A stretch of DNA of 64,000 nucleotides from Acanthopleura granulata (GCA_016165875.1 JABBOT010000007.1:10938216-11002215), one strand, 5' to 3'; numbered from the stretch's first letter, positions 34,196-45,620 are shown. Notes: generated by a model not told the origin, from the letters alone. A program made the numbers and translations.

Positions 34196-34352
34196 AATGT
34201 TCATTTATTTATTTGATCGGGATTTTTCGCCGTACTCCAGAATATTTCATTTATCAGACTGCAGCCAGCATTGTGGTGGGAGGAAATCGGACAGAGCCCG
34301 GGGGAAACTCATGACCATCCGCAGGTTGCTGGCGAACCTTACCACGTACGGC
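34196..34352 (-). mobile_element. SINE family S1, minus orientation, head-truncated
   Basis: tttatttatttgatcgggat, cgccgtactccagaatattt, cattgtggtgggaggaaatc and agagcccgggggaaactcat, then ccgcaggttgctggcgaacc. The tRNA head is missing. Confidence 0.82.
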
Positions 34353-34499
34353 CGGAGAGAAATGTTCATATATTCTGGTCTGAAAAGCCTGCTGGCCACG
34401 GTGCTAGCAATCTATTCGCCGCGCTCTTCTGAACATATGATAACACCATGCAGCCGGTGGCCATTTCTAATTTATAATTATCAGTTTGCTTGTTGTTGT

Positions 34500-34690
34500 G
34501 CCTATAGAGGCTACTGGCCTGGGAGAGCCCGGAGTAAACCGCTGGCCTTTGACAAGTTGCTGGAGAACTTAAATACTCACTTGTGACATAGTGACATGCC
34601 ACTTGGAGACAGACATTTCCTGTGAAGGGCCGGGACTGGACCCTGCTCGGCTATGGAATTGCGGCACTCGTATCACTCGGCCACTGGAGG
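34500..34690 (-). mobile_element. tRNA-like SINE remnant, minus orientation
   Basis: Contains gagcccggagtaaaccgctg and ctttgacaagttgctggaga, then a reversed tRNA-like head (gccgggactggaccctgctc, gtatcactcggccactggag). It may belong with the weak copy at 13250. Confidence 0.5.
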
Positions 34691-35440
34691 ATCCCGCAAA
34701 TTGGATGAATTAGGTGATAATAATCTATATTAAATGTATGTGGCGACATGGAGTTTTACATCTTATTCTGGTTAAGTTACATTGACTTTTATCAGACAGG
34801 TATAAAGTCTATGAGGTCTTAAGGTGTCAGAATCCATCACAGTAGTTTCATCTCGCTGGTAAAGCCTACCTGATCGATTTGTCGACATGCACAGTTGTAG
34901 ACGCTCCTGTAACATGAGTTGTATTAGTGTCGCCGTCGCTGTGCAGCGGACATGTTGCTGAATCATATAAGATTGGAGGAATCTGGCCTATCTCAAATGG
35001 AGAGCAAAGAAACCCGTTTTAATCAGTGAAATATCCTTTCTGAGAAAAAAAAAGAATAAAAAGAAAACTGGTGGGCCTCTTTTCCAATAACTATGGACGA
35101 ATCCACGCAATGTCCATATATACTAGTACACGTGCAGTTTTTCTACCTGGTGCATCAAAGAGTGTACAGGTATTTTCCCAAGTAGACTACACGAATAGGG
35201 AAGACCTATTTTGACAATTTAAAAGCAAATACTGAAGAACCTGAAGATTTTAATGGAGACTGAAAAACTTTATATTTTAAGAAATTTTGCATTAAATCAG
35301 TTTCTTTGTTCTTTTTCAAGATTTAGGTTGTAAAATTCTGAAGTGTGCTTCCAAGATAACGAACATTGTATCTCTTGAGCAATTTCTCAACTTAGAATTC
35401 GTGCTGTGTATGTTTATGTATTACATGCACATCTGAATAG

Positions 35441-35812
35441 GTGAGTTTCGAGATCGAATTCTATTATCGCTGAAGGTAAGAAAAGCCCTACTGTAGCATG
35501 TGACCTGTCCAAATTGTTAGGCAACTATTTCTGATTACATTTACTATAACATGGGCGTTTAAGAAAAGTTTTCAAAAAAGTTATTTAGTCTATAGCCATA
35601 CGACAGGGGAAATTGAGAAGCTGGAAGTTAATTTATGAAGCTGCCGATGGAAGGAGAGGTCGTTTGTATCCCTCTTACACGGCAAGACAGTTGACCGGTA
35701 AATTAAAATCAACAAAATTGCCTGACATTGTTGACATGTCACATGACACAGTTGAACTCTTTTTACCGTCTACGACAAAAGAATTCGAACTCGAAACTCC
35801 CCTATTGATGAG
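35441..35812. mobile_element. Inverted-repeat element, family M1, best-preserved copy
   Basis: About 370 bp with ~85-bp terminal inverted repeats: left gagtttcgagatcgaattct ... aaagccctactgtagcatgt; right acatgtcacatgacacagtt ... gaattcgaactcgaaactcc. The interior shares ctatttctgattacatttac and agctggaagtt with the intronic copies. Non-autonomous; no transposase gene is seen. Confidence 0.8.
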
Positions 35813-38800
35813 TGAACCAGTGTGGCACCATTTTTTTCTTTAACACTCAATAAAGAGTGCATCTATTAGGTCTACACTCTAAAAACAACTGTGTCCACAT
35901 CTCAACACCCACCATAGCGTGTATTAGCGGTACTTGAATTGTGTTCTCTGATACACACGTGGAGGTGTTACACAAATGACACAATTTAAAATTATGTATT
36001 TTTTCCACAATACTGCGTACCACTCGTGCACAGTAGTGTTTAGAAAGTACAATACACTTATTTTCCCACGTACTCTATAAAAGAACGTACAAGCACATGA
36101 CTGCTGTTTTCTAATGTAGGCCTACACCATAAAACTGTGCTTTAGTGAAAAAGGACTCATATCTGGAGAACCTGCGCAGCATCGTTGTTTTTACTTTTTA
36201 CAGTGTGATAGAACTACATGTGGTACATCAACACCACGAGTATGGTAAGAGTGTAGGCTACTACTTCAATATAGTTTTCTTTCTTTTTTCAGTTTCAGAA
36301 TAAAAAGTGTTTTATCATCGCAAAACAGATAAGTAATTATTTTCTATTGCACCAGTACAACAGAACTATTTTCTAGAGCACCCTGACCAATTTGAGTGCT
36401 CTACCTACAGTCAGGCCGTACGCTATGCGCTGCACTGAGATCGGGTCTACATAAAACTGTCACGGAACGTTGGATAATTTGACAACGTATATTATACCAA
36501 AAGTTCTCCTCGTGACACAATTCTGAGAATTCTTAAATCAAAGTGAGGAATATATCGCGTCGAACAGGCCGAATCACAACCGAAATCCAAAAGCCAGATA
36601 GCGGTTTCGAGTTGCTCATACTTGCGCATGAGCAGATCGCGTCATACGGTAGATAAATAAAAGCACGCGGTCATTTATATCCATTTACTAACATTACAGA
36701 CTTCGGCGACAGCCCAGTATAGAGCTCAGTTCTGATTTCTTTTGTGTGTTTTTGATTGAGTTTTCCTCTTGAAACCGTCCTAGAGAATGTTCGAAATGGG
36801 CTGATATGTGTGTGACAGCCTACGGCTACAATGCTTTAAGTATAGCCACGAAGGACTGTGTGTCTACCAGCGATGGAATTCTGGTCATGTGTAGTTGAAA
36901 CAGCTATCTAGCTCAGGGTAAAATCGGGGAACTTCGGACACTTTCGGCCAAAGGCCGAAAAATAACAAATACACTCTCCACTTATAGCTGTTAGCTGAAA
37001 TCTATCGAATAGTCCAGAATTTAAAAACAGGCTCAAGCACGTGCCATAGACGCTTTGTGGAACGCTTCATTTACTGGCTGAGAATTGTCAAGACTATCAC
37101 AGTCGGGGAATTACGTTGGGTACATTTGGACACAACTGTGCATGGTCGTAATCGTGTCGGGGAAATTCGGACACTTCTTCTTTTTTTTAAAAAAATTAAT
37201 GACAGCTCGTAAACAATTGCTTTGAACTGACTTTTTTCTCTTAGGTTTCCTTTTTTTCCATACGATAATAAATTCAAGTCCAGAGCAGGATAACATTTCT
37301 CGGATTCTCCCTTCATCTCTTTCGTTACACTTGAAGCCTAAGGTACACGTCTGAACAGGCCCTGTCTTCTTGTTGAGGACTTCAGCAGGGAACTTCGGCT
37401 TTACAAAATACTTTCCAGGTACGCTTAGGTTTTCTTGTTATGCATTTATCCCTTATCTAAATTGTTAGACACCCAAAGTCAAGCATGATAAAAAGAAAGA
37501 AAAAGAAAAAAAGGCCATCTATGAGACAGGACAGACATGTTCTTATTAGCAAATCTCTGGTTCCTTCTCGTGTAGATGACATTAGGTTGACTGAACACCA
37601 GCACCAGATACAATACTTGAGACAAAACATTTGCCTTGCAAAGATGGGGATGGTTTTATTATTGCTATTGTAGTATGTGCAACATATATTAACTAAATAA
37701 TTGCATATTTAATCGCTATCCTTTACAAGAATAAAATTATATATCCATATTAATGAATACACGGCAGTATATTTCTTAAAATTCAGAGAAACATGAAATA
37801 TGAATACTCTTCAATTTATATAAATAGTAAACTAGTACTGTATTTATATGGCTATTTCCCTTATATTATATTTATTCATGCATATTTATTTCACTGTTCA
37901 TTAAGGACAGATTCAAGAATGTTTTCACTTACACTATGGTGATCGGCTTTATGAGCCTAAGAAATCAGAGTATCCTGGGTAAAGCACTGATTTCTTGTGT
38001 ATCTGAACAGTATCTTTCAAATGAAATAAATTGTTTATTTATATAAATGAATGTCAGTATTTTTCTTAGCATTAAGAGTGACATGAAAGTTATATGCTAT
38101 TAAATTTATAAATATAATAATAAACTATTGCTATATAACCATGGCTATATACTGTTTAGATCTTTACTTGTCTGTTGAATAAGGCTAAACTCAAAATTTT
38201 TTCACTTACATGATACGGTCATTTTCATGTGTGGAGAAAACAAGAGTGCCAAAGAGAGTCGTGTACCGTGTTTATTACTTGAAATCAAATGAGAGAATAC
38301 GTTGGTGAACGGTCAGGATAATGTTGTGTTGTGGTCAGGTATACTGTAGCTTATAACATCTGTCACAGTCCCAACTGGGCATGTCGCAGCCTTAATAACT
38401 TTTTCAACAGTTAACCCATCAAGAGTCTGTATGAATTTCCAACTTAATCTCTTCATTCATATCAGTAAATTAATCATTTTCTTTTATTACAATGTATTTG
38501 TTACTTTAGGTACTAGAAATACACATACGTGGCTAGCTGTTGTCACTGGTGGCTACTTTGCTGGCCTGACGTTATTAATACATATGCTTATGAGTCTGCT
38601 TCTAACAAAAGCTGTTGGACGGATCTGTCACTAACATAATTTATGGTTGTGTTTAATATTCATTAAACGTATTGCTGTTTAAGAAATTTGCTAATGTATG
38701 CCTGGAGAGAGAACAGACTTATTACCAGTACTAGCTTTTAGGCATAATGCTAGTTCAGACATGCAGCCTTTAACATGTAAATATTTTCATGTGCCTGGGA

Positions 38801-38900
38801 ATATTCTGTGAGTCGTATTTATAGGAGGAGATGTATACCAGGATGCTATTTAGAAAGTTTATACCAGTTTAAAGCAGCAGGATGCTTTACAAGGTGTGTA
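35813..38900. other. Long AT-rich intergenic stretch
   Basis: No gene supported. It contains an A-rich run near 37490-37510 and an HSE-like gaatgttcgaa at 36785-36795 with no gene beside it. Confidence 0.5.
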
Positions 38901-38929
38901 GTATCAGTCCGTGCGTCACCCCGCGGTGT

Positions 38930-39306
38930 TCATTTAGTGATGAACAATAGGCAATGTAAACATGACCTAATTCCGACACGCGCTTGAATCCACATGTTTA
39001 TGGATTCAAGCGCGTGATATTTTCCCCATTTTGACTTTACTTTACGGATCAACCGTCTCACCGTGTTCAGGAGGTACAATTGACGTTTCTTTTCTACAAT
39101 AACTTCACAAAGTTCACAAACCTTCAGGTCCTTAATTTTCAAAATAGTTCGTCCAGTATAAATAGCTTTTTGTGACACTTTTTCAGGCACTCGTGTTATA
39201 GCAAATATAATCAGAAATAGTTGCCTAACATTTTTGTCAAGTCACGTGGTGCAGTAGCACTTTTCTTACCTTTATCGATAAAAGAGTTCGAACTTGACAC
39301 TCCCCT
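38930..39306 (-). mobile_element. Inverted-repeat element, family M1, rearranged copy
   Basis: On the minus strand it reads gtaagaaaagtgctactgca, cgtgacttgacaaaaatgtt, aggcaactatttctgattat, matching the left end of the 35.4 kb copy. The other end is replaced by a hairpin region. The interior has an 86-codon frame on the minus strand (38930-39190), which I do not regard as a gene. Confidence 0.65.
38977..39016. repeat. Perfect 16-bp stem hairpin
   Basis: cacgcgcttgaatcca at 38977-38992 and tggattcaagcgcgtg at 39001-39016 are exact reverse complements around the loop catgttta. Confidence 0.9.
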
Positions 39307-39317
39307 TTTGTACTCCA

Positions 39318-39441
39318 GGCCCCACTTGCACGAAACCCTCTTAACGAGGATGAATCTACCATGGCGATCGACGTAATACCTAGTGCTGGTTGCCATGGTA
39401 GTGATCGTAAAGTTGAGAGGGCTCCGTGCAAGCGCATGGGT
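39318..39441. mobile_element. Foldback element, family M2, copy 1
   Basis: Left end ggccccacttgcacgaaacc, then ctcttaac and ctaccatggcgatc. Right end ggttgccatggtagtgatcg, then gagagggctccgtgcaagcg. The arms are diverged inverted repeats. Confidence 0.75.
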
Positions 39442-39442
39442 C

Positions 39443-39575
39443 CAAGTCCCTCTTGAACGAAACCCTCTTAGTGTTACGAGCACGTAACTACCATAGCAAC
39501 CAGCACTGTTGACATTACGTCGCCATGGAAGCCACGTGCTCGTAACGTTAAGAGGGCTTCGCACAAGTGTACCCC
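39443..39575. mobile_element. Foldback element, family M2, copy 2 (adjacent)
   Basis: Left arm ctcttgaacgaaaccctctt, then ttacgagcacgtaactacca. Right arm ccatggaagccacgtgctcg, then aacgttaagagggcttcgca. It abuts copy 1, giving a tandem pair. Confidence 0.78.
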
Positions 39576-39772
39576 GGTCCTCAATGAAATGGCACGAACA
39601 TTCCACAACACAAAAGACCTTATTCGCGCCGTTGAACGCTTGTCACCAAAGCCCATTGCAACAGTCAGAGCAGTGGAACGTAAAATTCCCTGTCCAAGTC
39701 TGGGATAGAACCCACACCTCCTGTGTCTCGTGGTAAGGAGTCGTGCACTTTACTCACTAAGCTATACGCATC

Positions 39773-39868
39773 CTGCACCCCCACCCCCAGCCTCACCCCC
39801 ACCTCCAGCCTCACCCCCACCTCCAGCCTCACCCGCACCACCAGCCTCAGCCTAACCTCCAATCCTCC
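39773..39868. repeat. C-rich ~18-bp minisatellite
   Basis: Four to five copies of cacctccagcctcacccc with variants. Confidence 0.85.
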
Positions 39869-40878
39869 CTCCCCAAATACGTGAAGAAGTTTTACTGGTT
39901 ACATGTACACATTTAGGTACTCAAAGTATAAACTGAATATTCTACTTGAGTAGGTAAAATATAAGAAAGAAGAATGAAATATATAAATTGCATATAGAAA
40001 TATAGGTAAGAACGGGATAACAAGGATATAAACAAAATTAGAATTTACTGTTCGCAGAGTGCAATTTGAACAACAGAAACAGGGCAACACTGATGTCAAA
40101 CCATGCATATTCATGAGTGTTTGGTATAAATCGATTTACATGTGCATGTAGGAGACTAGGTAGCGATCTGTTTTCACTGCATTATGAAAAGACTTGTGGA
40201 GATGTGATCTCTTATAAAAAAAAAAAAACATACTCGAAAACAGCTAACTTAAATATATTGTCATTTCTTCTAGTATCACCATGTCAATATATACATGATT
40301 CCTGTAAATATGAAATACTTTACCGATGTCGATTTTGGTTCAGCTAAGCACGTTGAAATCACATAATTTTGGTATTCTCCGAATTCCAGTTACGTCATCA
40401 TATGTTAATATCTTCAGAACTGAGTAACGATGACATTTAAGTCAGTTGCATATATCGATTTACAGCTGAAAACATAGTACTCGACTCGTCCGCATATATT
40501 AACCTAGCAAGAGCAATACGGAGATCACGAAGTCTTCTGTAATTCTCGGAGTCCAAAGACGTACATGTGTACCTGATACCGTAGATGTAGGCCTTAGTGT
40601 CCCAGAAATCATCACGAAAAAGAGTTTAATTTTATAAACAAAAACTGAGGTGATGTGTGTAGCCTAGTGCCACTTTCACAATTATACAGACTGCAAAATC
40701 GGGCACATAAACTAGAGCAATACTCTTTTCTCGACACAGTATACACATGAGTTAATTTGTCACACAGCACGTAAGTTATTCCTGGAAGCAGTGTTATGGA
40801 CAAGCTGCCGGGATTTAAAATGACATGACGAGAAGTTCATTTGATCCAAAATTGAAATGTCATTATCGTGATTTAAGT

Positions 40879-41466
40879 TCAGCTTCTGCTTATTTTAATG
40901 CTCGTCGTGCCGTCCTTTTTGGTGGATTTCTTGTCTTGGCTCTTATCTTGTTTCTCCTCCGAAGACATTGATTTTTCTTGGTCGTCTTGGCTGGCGTCGG
41001 CGTCCTTTGGCACCTCTTCCATTTGGACGTAGGGCGCTTTTAGAGTCAACGTACCACCTTCGGACATTTCAGCTTTGATATCCCCGGACTCGACGTCGTC
41101 TGGAATTTTCACCGTCATCTTCTTCTCTCTGGAATCATAGTTCTCCTCGTCGCCATCTTTGTGAAAACAGCGAACGAATACTTTGTCAGAGGACACTTTT
41201 AAGGTGACCTCATTTGGCGCGTACCCGGTGCAGATGACGCTGTCTGTCCACTCTGTCGGTTTCTTTGGCAGGTACCCATGGCTCCACACGCTGGCTGGCG
41301 CTCTCATAAAGGGGTCCATGTCGAAGGCGTGCGGAGGTATGCCCGACTCGTGGTAAGTCCATCCCCCCGGGGTGCGGTGGGTGGTAACCCTGTATGATGT
41401 GTGACCCCGGGGGTAACGCCGCGGCTCACCTGGGAACCCCACAAACGACACTGGTACGCTGAACAT
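40879..41466 (-). CDS. Small heat shock protein, single alpha-crystallin domain (sHSP gene 3)
   Basis: 195-residue intronless protein on the minus strand. The N-terminus MFSVPVSFVG and the HTSYRVTTHRTPG and FDMDPFM stretches are shared with gene 4, so the two are paralogs. One alpha-crystallin domain lies at about 70-146 (TEWTDSVICTGYAPNEVTLK, GTLTLKAP). A hydrophilic Lys/Asp/Ser-rich tail carries an I-K-I motif near residues 190-192, the usual sHSP C-terminal contact. The length fits ordinary sHSPs. There is no second domain and no remnant of one after the stop. It is divergent (head-to-head) with gene 4, 2.9 kb away. Predicted cytosolic holdase chaperone. Confidence 0.92.
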   Translation of the reverse strand: MFSVPVSFVGFPGEPRRYPRGHTSYRVTTHRTPGGWTYHESGIPPHAFDMDPFMRAPASVWSHGYLPKKPTEWTDSVICTGYAPNEVTLKVSSDKVFVRCFHKDGDEENYDSREKKMTVKIPDDVESGDIKAEMSEGGTLTLKAPYVQMEEVPKDADASQDDQEKSMSSEEKQDKSQDKKSTKKDGTTSIKISRS

Positions 41467-41569
41467 AACTGACGTTTTTGACTCGATCTACAGAACTCCA
41501 GGTTGCAGGCCTGTATGCTCCAAATATAATTCTATTAGACAAATGTGCTAGAGCCACTAGCTGACAGCT

Positions 41570-41653
41570 TATTTATACCAATTCATGCATTCTGGTTCTT
41601 TCTGGATGTTTTCCCCGCCCACAAATCTCTTTCTAAGTTTTTAATGGCACGTG
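41570..41653 (-). promoter_or_regulatory. Promoter of sHSP gene 3
   Basis: Read on the minus strand: E-box CACGTG (41653-41648), HSE-like gaaagaaccagaa (41602-41590), then TATA box tataaata (41577-41570), 111 bp before the ATG. The gaaag.accagaa block and its spacing to the TATA box match gene 4 almost exactly. Confidence 0.65.
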
Positions 41654-41799
41654 ATTTGGGGGGGGGGGGGTGTAACCAGAATGGGATGCCTGCGGCAGGC
41701 ATATGGTACCCAACTATAAAACGTTCTCGTACCTTCTATCACAGGTATGTACATGTACACGTATTACCTTACATATACATTCATAAACAAGTGTAGAAT

Positions 41800-44160
41800 C
41801 TGGACACAGCCCATTCCAGGACTTTCTTTTCCACAAAATTAAAAAATATGTACACATATACATGTATATTCCCAGTCATTGGTATTAATACGAATTCGAC
41901 CACGTCAGAAAACTGGAATGCTGCCTGGTCAAACTGAGTGTATATACAATTCATTACCGATCCCCAAACTTGACTGGTGAGGTTTTTTTTTTTTTTAACC
42001 AGAATTGTACTTGTGACGCGTAGAAAGCCCCTGTCATAGACCTGTCAATCTAACGGCCGCAAATTTACACCGATTACAATATCGTGAATTAACTTACGCC
42101 GCGTGAATACACGAGGGCTGACACTCTCTCTGTATTATAGGAAGAACTAGCTTTGTACAGGTTGCTTTCTTAGTTTGACTTCAAGTTCACGAATTGCAAA
42201 TATTATATAATGAAATGCGAAAAGTTAAAGAAAAAGGCATAGAAATCTTGTATTTGTTTATTATTGTGTTTGTAACTTGTGTGACGTACTTAAGATCGTA
42301 CACTTAAATTTCTATATAGGCGAATGGTTTCTGTAGGGGACAAAGCCAATTCTGTTTGCTCTCTTCGTAGGGCGTACGTCAGCAGCATTACGTCAGCATG
42401 CAGCCTTTCATCAGAAGGTTTGTGCAGGCATACCTGACGGAGTGTGACGATTGTCCACGAGTCAGGTCAGTTTCCTCCATGCACCAGTAACTCTGACCGA
42501 TGTCTTGTACTTATAAATGTAGCAAATCTGGATTACATGTGCATGAGGTGATCAGTCAACCAAGTTCATTAATAAATGCTATATGTTTTGTTCTTGGCTA
42601 TATCCGCGGCTTTGTTGTGTAATTAAGATAGGATTCCTTGAAGATGGACTAATTTTTAACAAAATACGTTCATTATTGATAACTCACCGAATGGGTTAAG
42701 TTTGAAACTTAAAGTTATAGGTGTATATAGTATACGATATACCTGTGACTTCCTGACAACATTCCATATACACACATAGTTGTAGAATGTAACAATACCT
42801 GTAGGAATGCCGTTAATCTGGTATATTTGTATATGTGAAATTTTATCATTTCAGAAAATGATTGCACATATTTGATTTGAGTGAGGTGATTGTATTTTAA
42901 AAAAATGTAAAAATGTGATAATGTACTCAGCAATCTGTATAGCGAAATCACGAAAGTGTCCTAAAAGTACATACAGACTTATTAAAGACAAAGTCTTCGC
43001 TTGTGGTATTATTCCTAAACATAGATTTGAACTCCAGCCATATTATTCAATCTTGTCAATAAAGTCTAAGACAACTATGTGTAATAAAGTAGAAATTCCA
43101 ATAGGGTATGTCAAAATTTCAACACATAAAACTAAAAATTTTCAAATTAAGACTATGCAATGCCAACCGTGCTGGCTGTCATGTCAGTAACGCCCTCTTA
43201 ACGTTAAGAGTGCTTCGTGCAAGCGGGCCCAGGACCTCAGAGCTCACTTGTACGAACCCAACTCTTACTAAATTTGTAGTTGATCGTACCCCTACCTCCT
43301 CCCCATCCCCCCAAACATATATACCTCCATGCACCTCCTGACAACTGGAATGTGTTTTCAACAACTTGAATGTGTTTTCATTGTGATGTATCTTTGATAC
43401 ATCATTCAGTAAAAATGTTTTTAATGTGTATCATATACCCATAAATGGTCATGTTATATACACTGATATTATATCAGTTTATAAAAGTGTTGATTTATAC
43501 ATTGTATATGCATGCCTTTTATTATAAAACACCTTAATATAACCTTTTTTAATGTATTTTCAAGTTTGTTATGTTGTTCACAGTGACGCTTCCTTGGCCA
43601 TTATAGTTCTGCCTGTGCAATATATTTTAATGTACAGTATAAACTGAATGTTAATTTTGGGATCACCGAGTGAATGGCCTCGTGCTCTCTTTACACAGCG
43701 ATCTGATTAGAATTAATTCAGCGCTATGGTTCTTTATGAAAACCTGCTTTCTGTGCCCTCATTAATAAAGGATTAACCTAGCTTTAACCACATACAATTG
43801 TGTAAACTGTAAATTGAAATGACATTTGATTGGCATCTTGAAATCATCCCGAGGGAGTTGTAACTGAGGCCGTATTAAATGCCGTCGCTTTCATCGTTGA
43901 GAAAGACGAGGCATGAAAGAATATAGAATTTTATCAACATTCCAATCGAATGACTAGCAGAGCCTGCTTGGCGATGAGCGGGTTGCATTTTTCTGAACGA
44001 CAAAGAAAGCAAGAGATAATACAGGTCACATTTTTAATGGATAAGAGTTCACGGTACTTAGAAAGTGCTAGAAAGATTTACGTGCATGACGTCGTGTTGT
44101 CAAAAGAAGCCTGGGAGGCACCTTGAGTTTGTTGGTTTATATACCCCTTACCTACCTATA
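41800..44160. other. Spacer between divergent sHSP genes 3 and 4
   Basis: AT-rich, with no gene supported. It holds a remnant of foldback family M2 (about 43160-43230, ending ttcgtgcaagcgggccc) and a 12-G run at 41660. The rest is unique spacer. Confidence 0.5.
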
Positions 44161-44234
44161 TCCCTTTCGAACGCACTCACTGGAAACCGGTCCTTTTAAA
44201 TTAATCAACTGGTTGATGCATATTTATAACATCG

Positions 44235-44284
44235 CACGTGGGGATCGCTCGAGAAAGCACCAGAAATATAATAAAGTATAAATA
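44235..44284 (+). promoter_or_regulatory. Promoter of sHSP gene 4
   Basis: E-box CACGTG at 44235. HSE-like ctcgagaaagcaccagaa at 44248-44265 (GAA units 10 bp apart, intermediate TTC degenerate). TATA box tataaata at 44277-44284, 112 bp before the ATG. Confidence 0.65.
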
Positions 44285-44395
44285 CACGAGCACAGCGCCT
44301 AACGTTCACACTTGACGTGGATTGCTGTACTATTCACGCACACCGTAGCCACTGTATATACAGTATTGTGAAAAGTTTATAATACCGACGTCACT

Positions 44396-45334
44396 ATGTT
44401 TAGCGTGCCTGTTTCCTTCGTGGGCTACCGACGTACCCCCAGACGGTATGCACCCAGGCGTACCACCAGTTACAAAGTCACCACCCGCCGTACCCCAGGC
44501 GTAACCTACCACCACACAGGGCTACTTCCCCACCATGATTTCGATTTCGACCCGTTCATGGGCGATACAATGGGCTTATGGAACCAGCATATGCATGTGT
44601 CCAACATAGAGCCGGAAAAGACTGAATGGACCGAAAGGATCGTGTGCACAGGTTACACCCCGGAAGAGGTGTCCCTGAATGTCACTGAAGACAAAATCCA
44701 GATCACCTGTGTCCACAAAGAGGGCAACGAAGATGACATGGATATACGGGAGAAGAGAAGGACGATCGCCATCCCGGACGACGTGAACCCGGACGAAATC
44801 ACGGCCAACATGACGGATGCCGGAATCCTCATTTTGACAGCGCCGTTCCTCCAAGAAGAAGAAGAGGAGCAGAGCAAAGAATCCGGCAGTCCTGGGTCTG
44901 AGGAGAAAACGCAAGGGGTGCCCATCAAAAAAGAATCCACGGAGAACGTGAAAAGCGAACAGAGCCAAGACTTGACCAACGGTGATGCGGCAGACGGCAC
45001 TAGAGAAATTCGCGTTTCTTCTACGACAGTCAGGAAAGAACAAAAGCCCGAGGCGCGCAAACCGTTCCAGCTGGAGGTGGACATGAGAGGATACAGTCCA
45101 GAGAGCATTGAAGTTAAGCTGAAAGACAACAGCCTGACCGTGATTGGTAATCAGGAAAACAAAGATAGCTTCACTGGCAGAATCTCCACTAAATCGCTCA
45201 CCCGGAATTTCTTTGTTCCCAGAGACGTGGATTCGGATAAGCTGTCGTCCAAATTAAACAGTGAAGGAAAGCTGATCATCACGGCGCCGTTTAAAGACGA
45301 TAGCGATATGACGATACCGGTCAGGAAACACTGA
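44396..45334 (+). CDS. Small heat shock protein with two alpha-crystallin domains (sHSP gene 4)
   Basis: 312-residue intronless protein. The N-terminus MFSVPVSFVGYRRTPRRY is shared with gene 3, followed by DFDFDPFMG. The first alpha-crystallin domain is at about 74-152 (TEWTERIVCTGYTPEEVSLN, GILILTAPF). An acidic then Lys/Ser-rich linker spans 153-219. The second domain is at about 220-300 (FQLEVDMRGYSPESIEVKLK, GKLIITAPF). The C-terminal I-P-V motif (TIPVRKH) stands in for I-X-I. Unlike genes 1 and 2 it has no Cys cluster in the linker and a shorter linker. Start: first ATG after the TATA box. The last codons and stop are copied into a tandem array downstream. Predicted stress-inducible holdase. 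Confidence 0.93.
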   Translation: MFSVPVSFVGYRRTPRRYAPRRTTSYKVTTRRTPGVTYHHTGLLPHHDFDFDPFMGDTMGLWNQHMHVSNIEPEKTEWTERIVCTGYTPEEVSLNVTEDKIQITCVHKEGNEDDMDIREKRRTIAIPDDVNPDEITANMTDAGILILTAPFLQEEEEEQSKESGSPGSEEKTQGVPIKKESTENVKSEQSQDLTNGDAADGTREIRVSSTTVRKEQKPEARKPFQLEVDMRGYSPESIEVKLKDNSLTVIGNQENKDSFTGRISTKSLTRNFFVPRDVDSDKLSSKLNSEGKLIITAPFKDDSDMTIPVRKH

Positions 45335-45620
45335 GTAACGGTAAAGAAATGACTTATTATTAAGACGTTATACTCATTAAAGAACACACTGAGCAATGAT
45401 AACTGACTTATCATTGAGATGATACACCAATTAAGGAACACTGAGTATAATGGTAAACAAATGAATTATCATTAACATGATATACCGGTTAAGAAACATT
45501 GAGTAACGCGAAAGAAATGACTTGTCATTAAGGCGATATACTGATTACGAAACACGCTGAACAATGATGAAATGACTTATCATTAAGATGATGTACTCAC
45601 CAAGAAACGCCAAGAAACGG
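45307..45620 (+). repeat. 52-58-bp tandem array spanning the stop codon of sHSP gene 4
   Basis: The coding end (gatatgacgataccggtcag, gaaacactgagtaacg) recurs as gatataccggttaagaaaca, ttgagtaacg near 45476-45506. Blocks ctgag/ttgag/ctgaa fall at 45331, 45389, 45441, 45499 and 45557. Only the first is translated; the others lie in the 3' UTR. The copies are diverged. Confidence 0.85.

Noticed and set aside
36785..36795. Heat-shock element marking a fifth sHSP gene
   Set aside because: gaatgttcgaa fits the motif, but no TATA box with a downstream alpha-crystallin frame follows; short motifs occur by chance.
38930..39190. 86-residue minus-strand protein
   Set aside because: It lies inside a repeated inverted-repeat element whose other copies carry stops in the same region.
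39665..39862. Val/Arg/Leu-repeat protein on the minus strand
   Set aside because: Translation of an 18-bp C-rich minisatellite.
40600..40878. Remnant of a second alpha-crystallin domain after sHSP gene 3
   Set aside because: No frame downstream of the stop resembles the second domain of gene 4.
44576..45129. Minus-strand open frames opposite sHSP gene 4
   Set aside because: Shadow frames of the coding strand, without recognisable domains.
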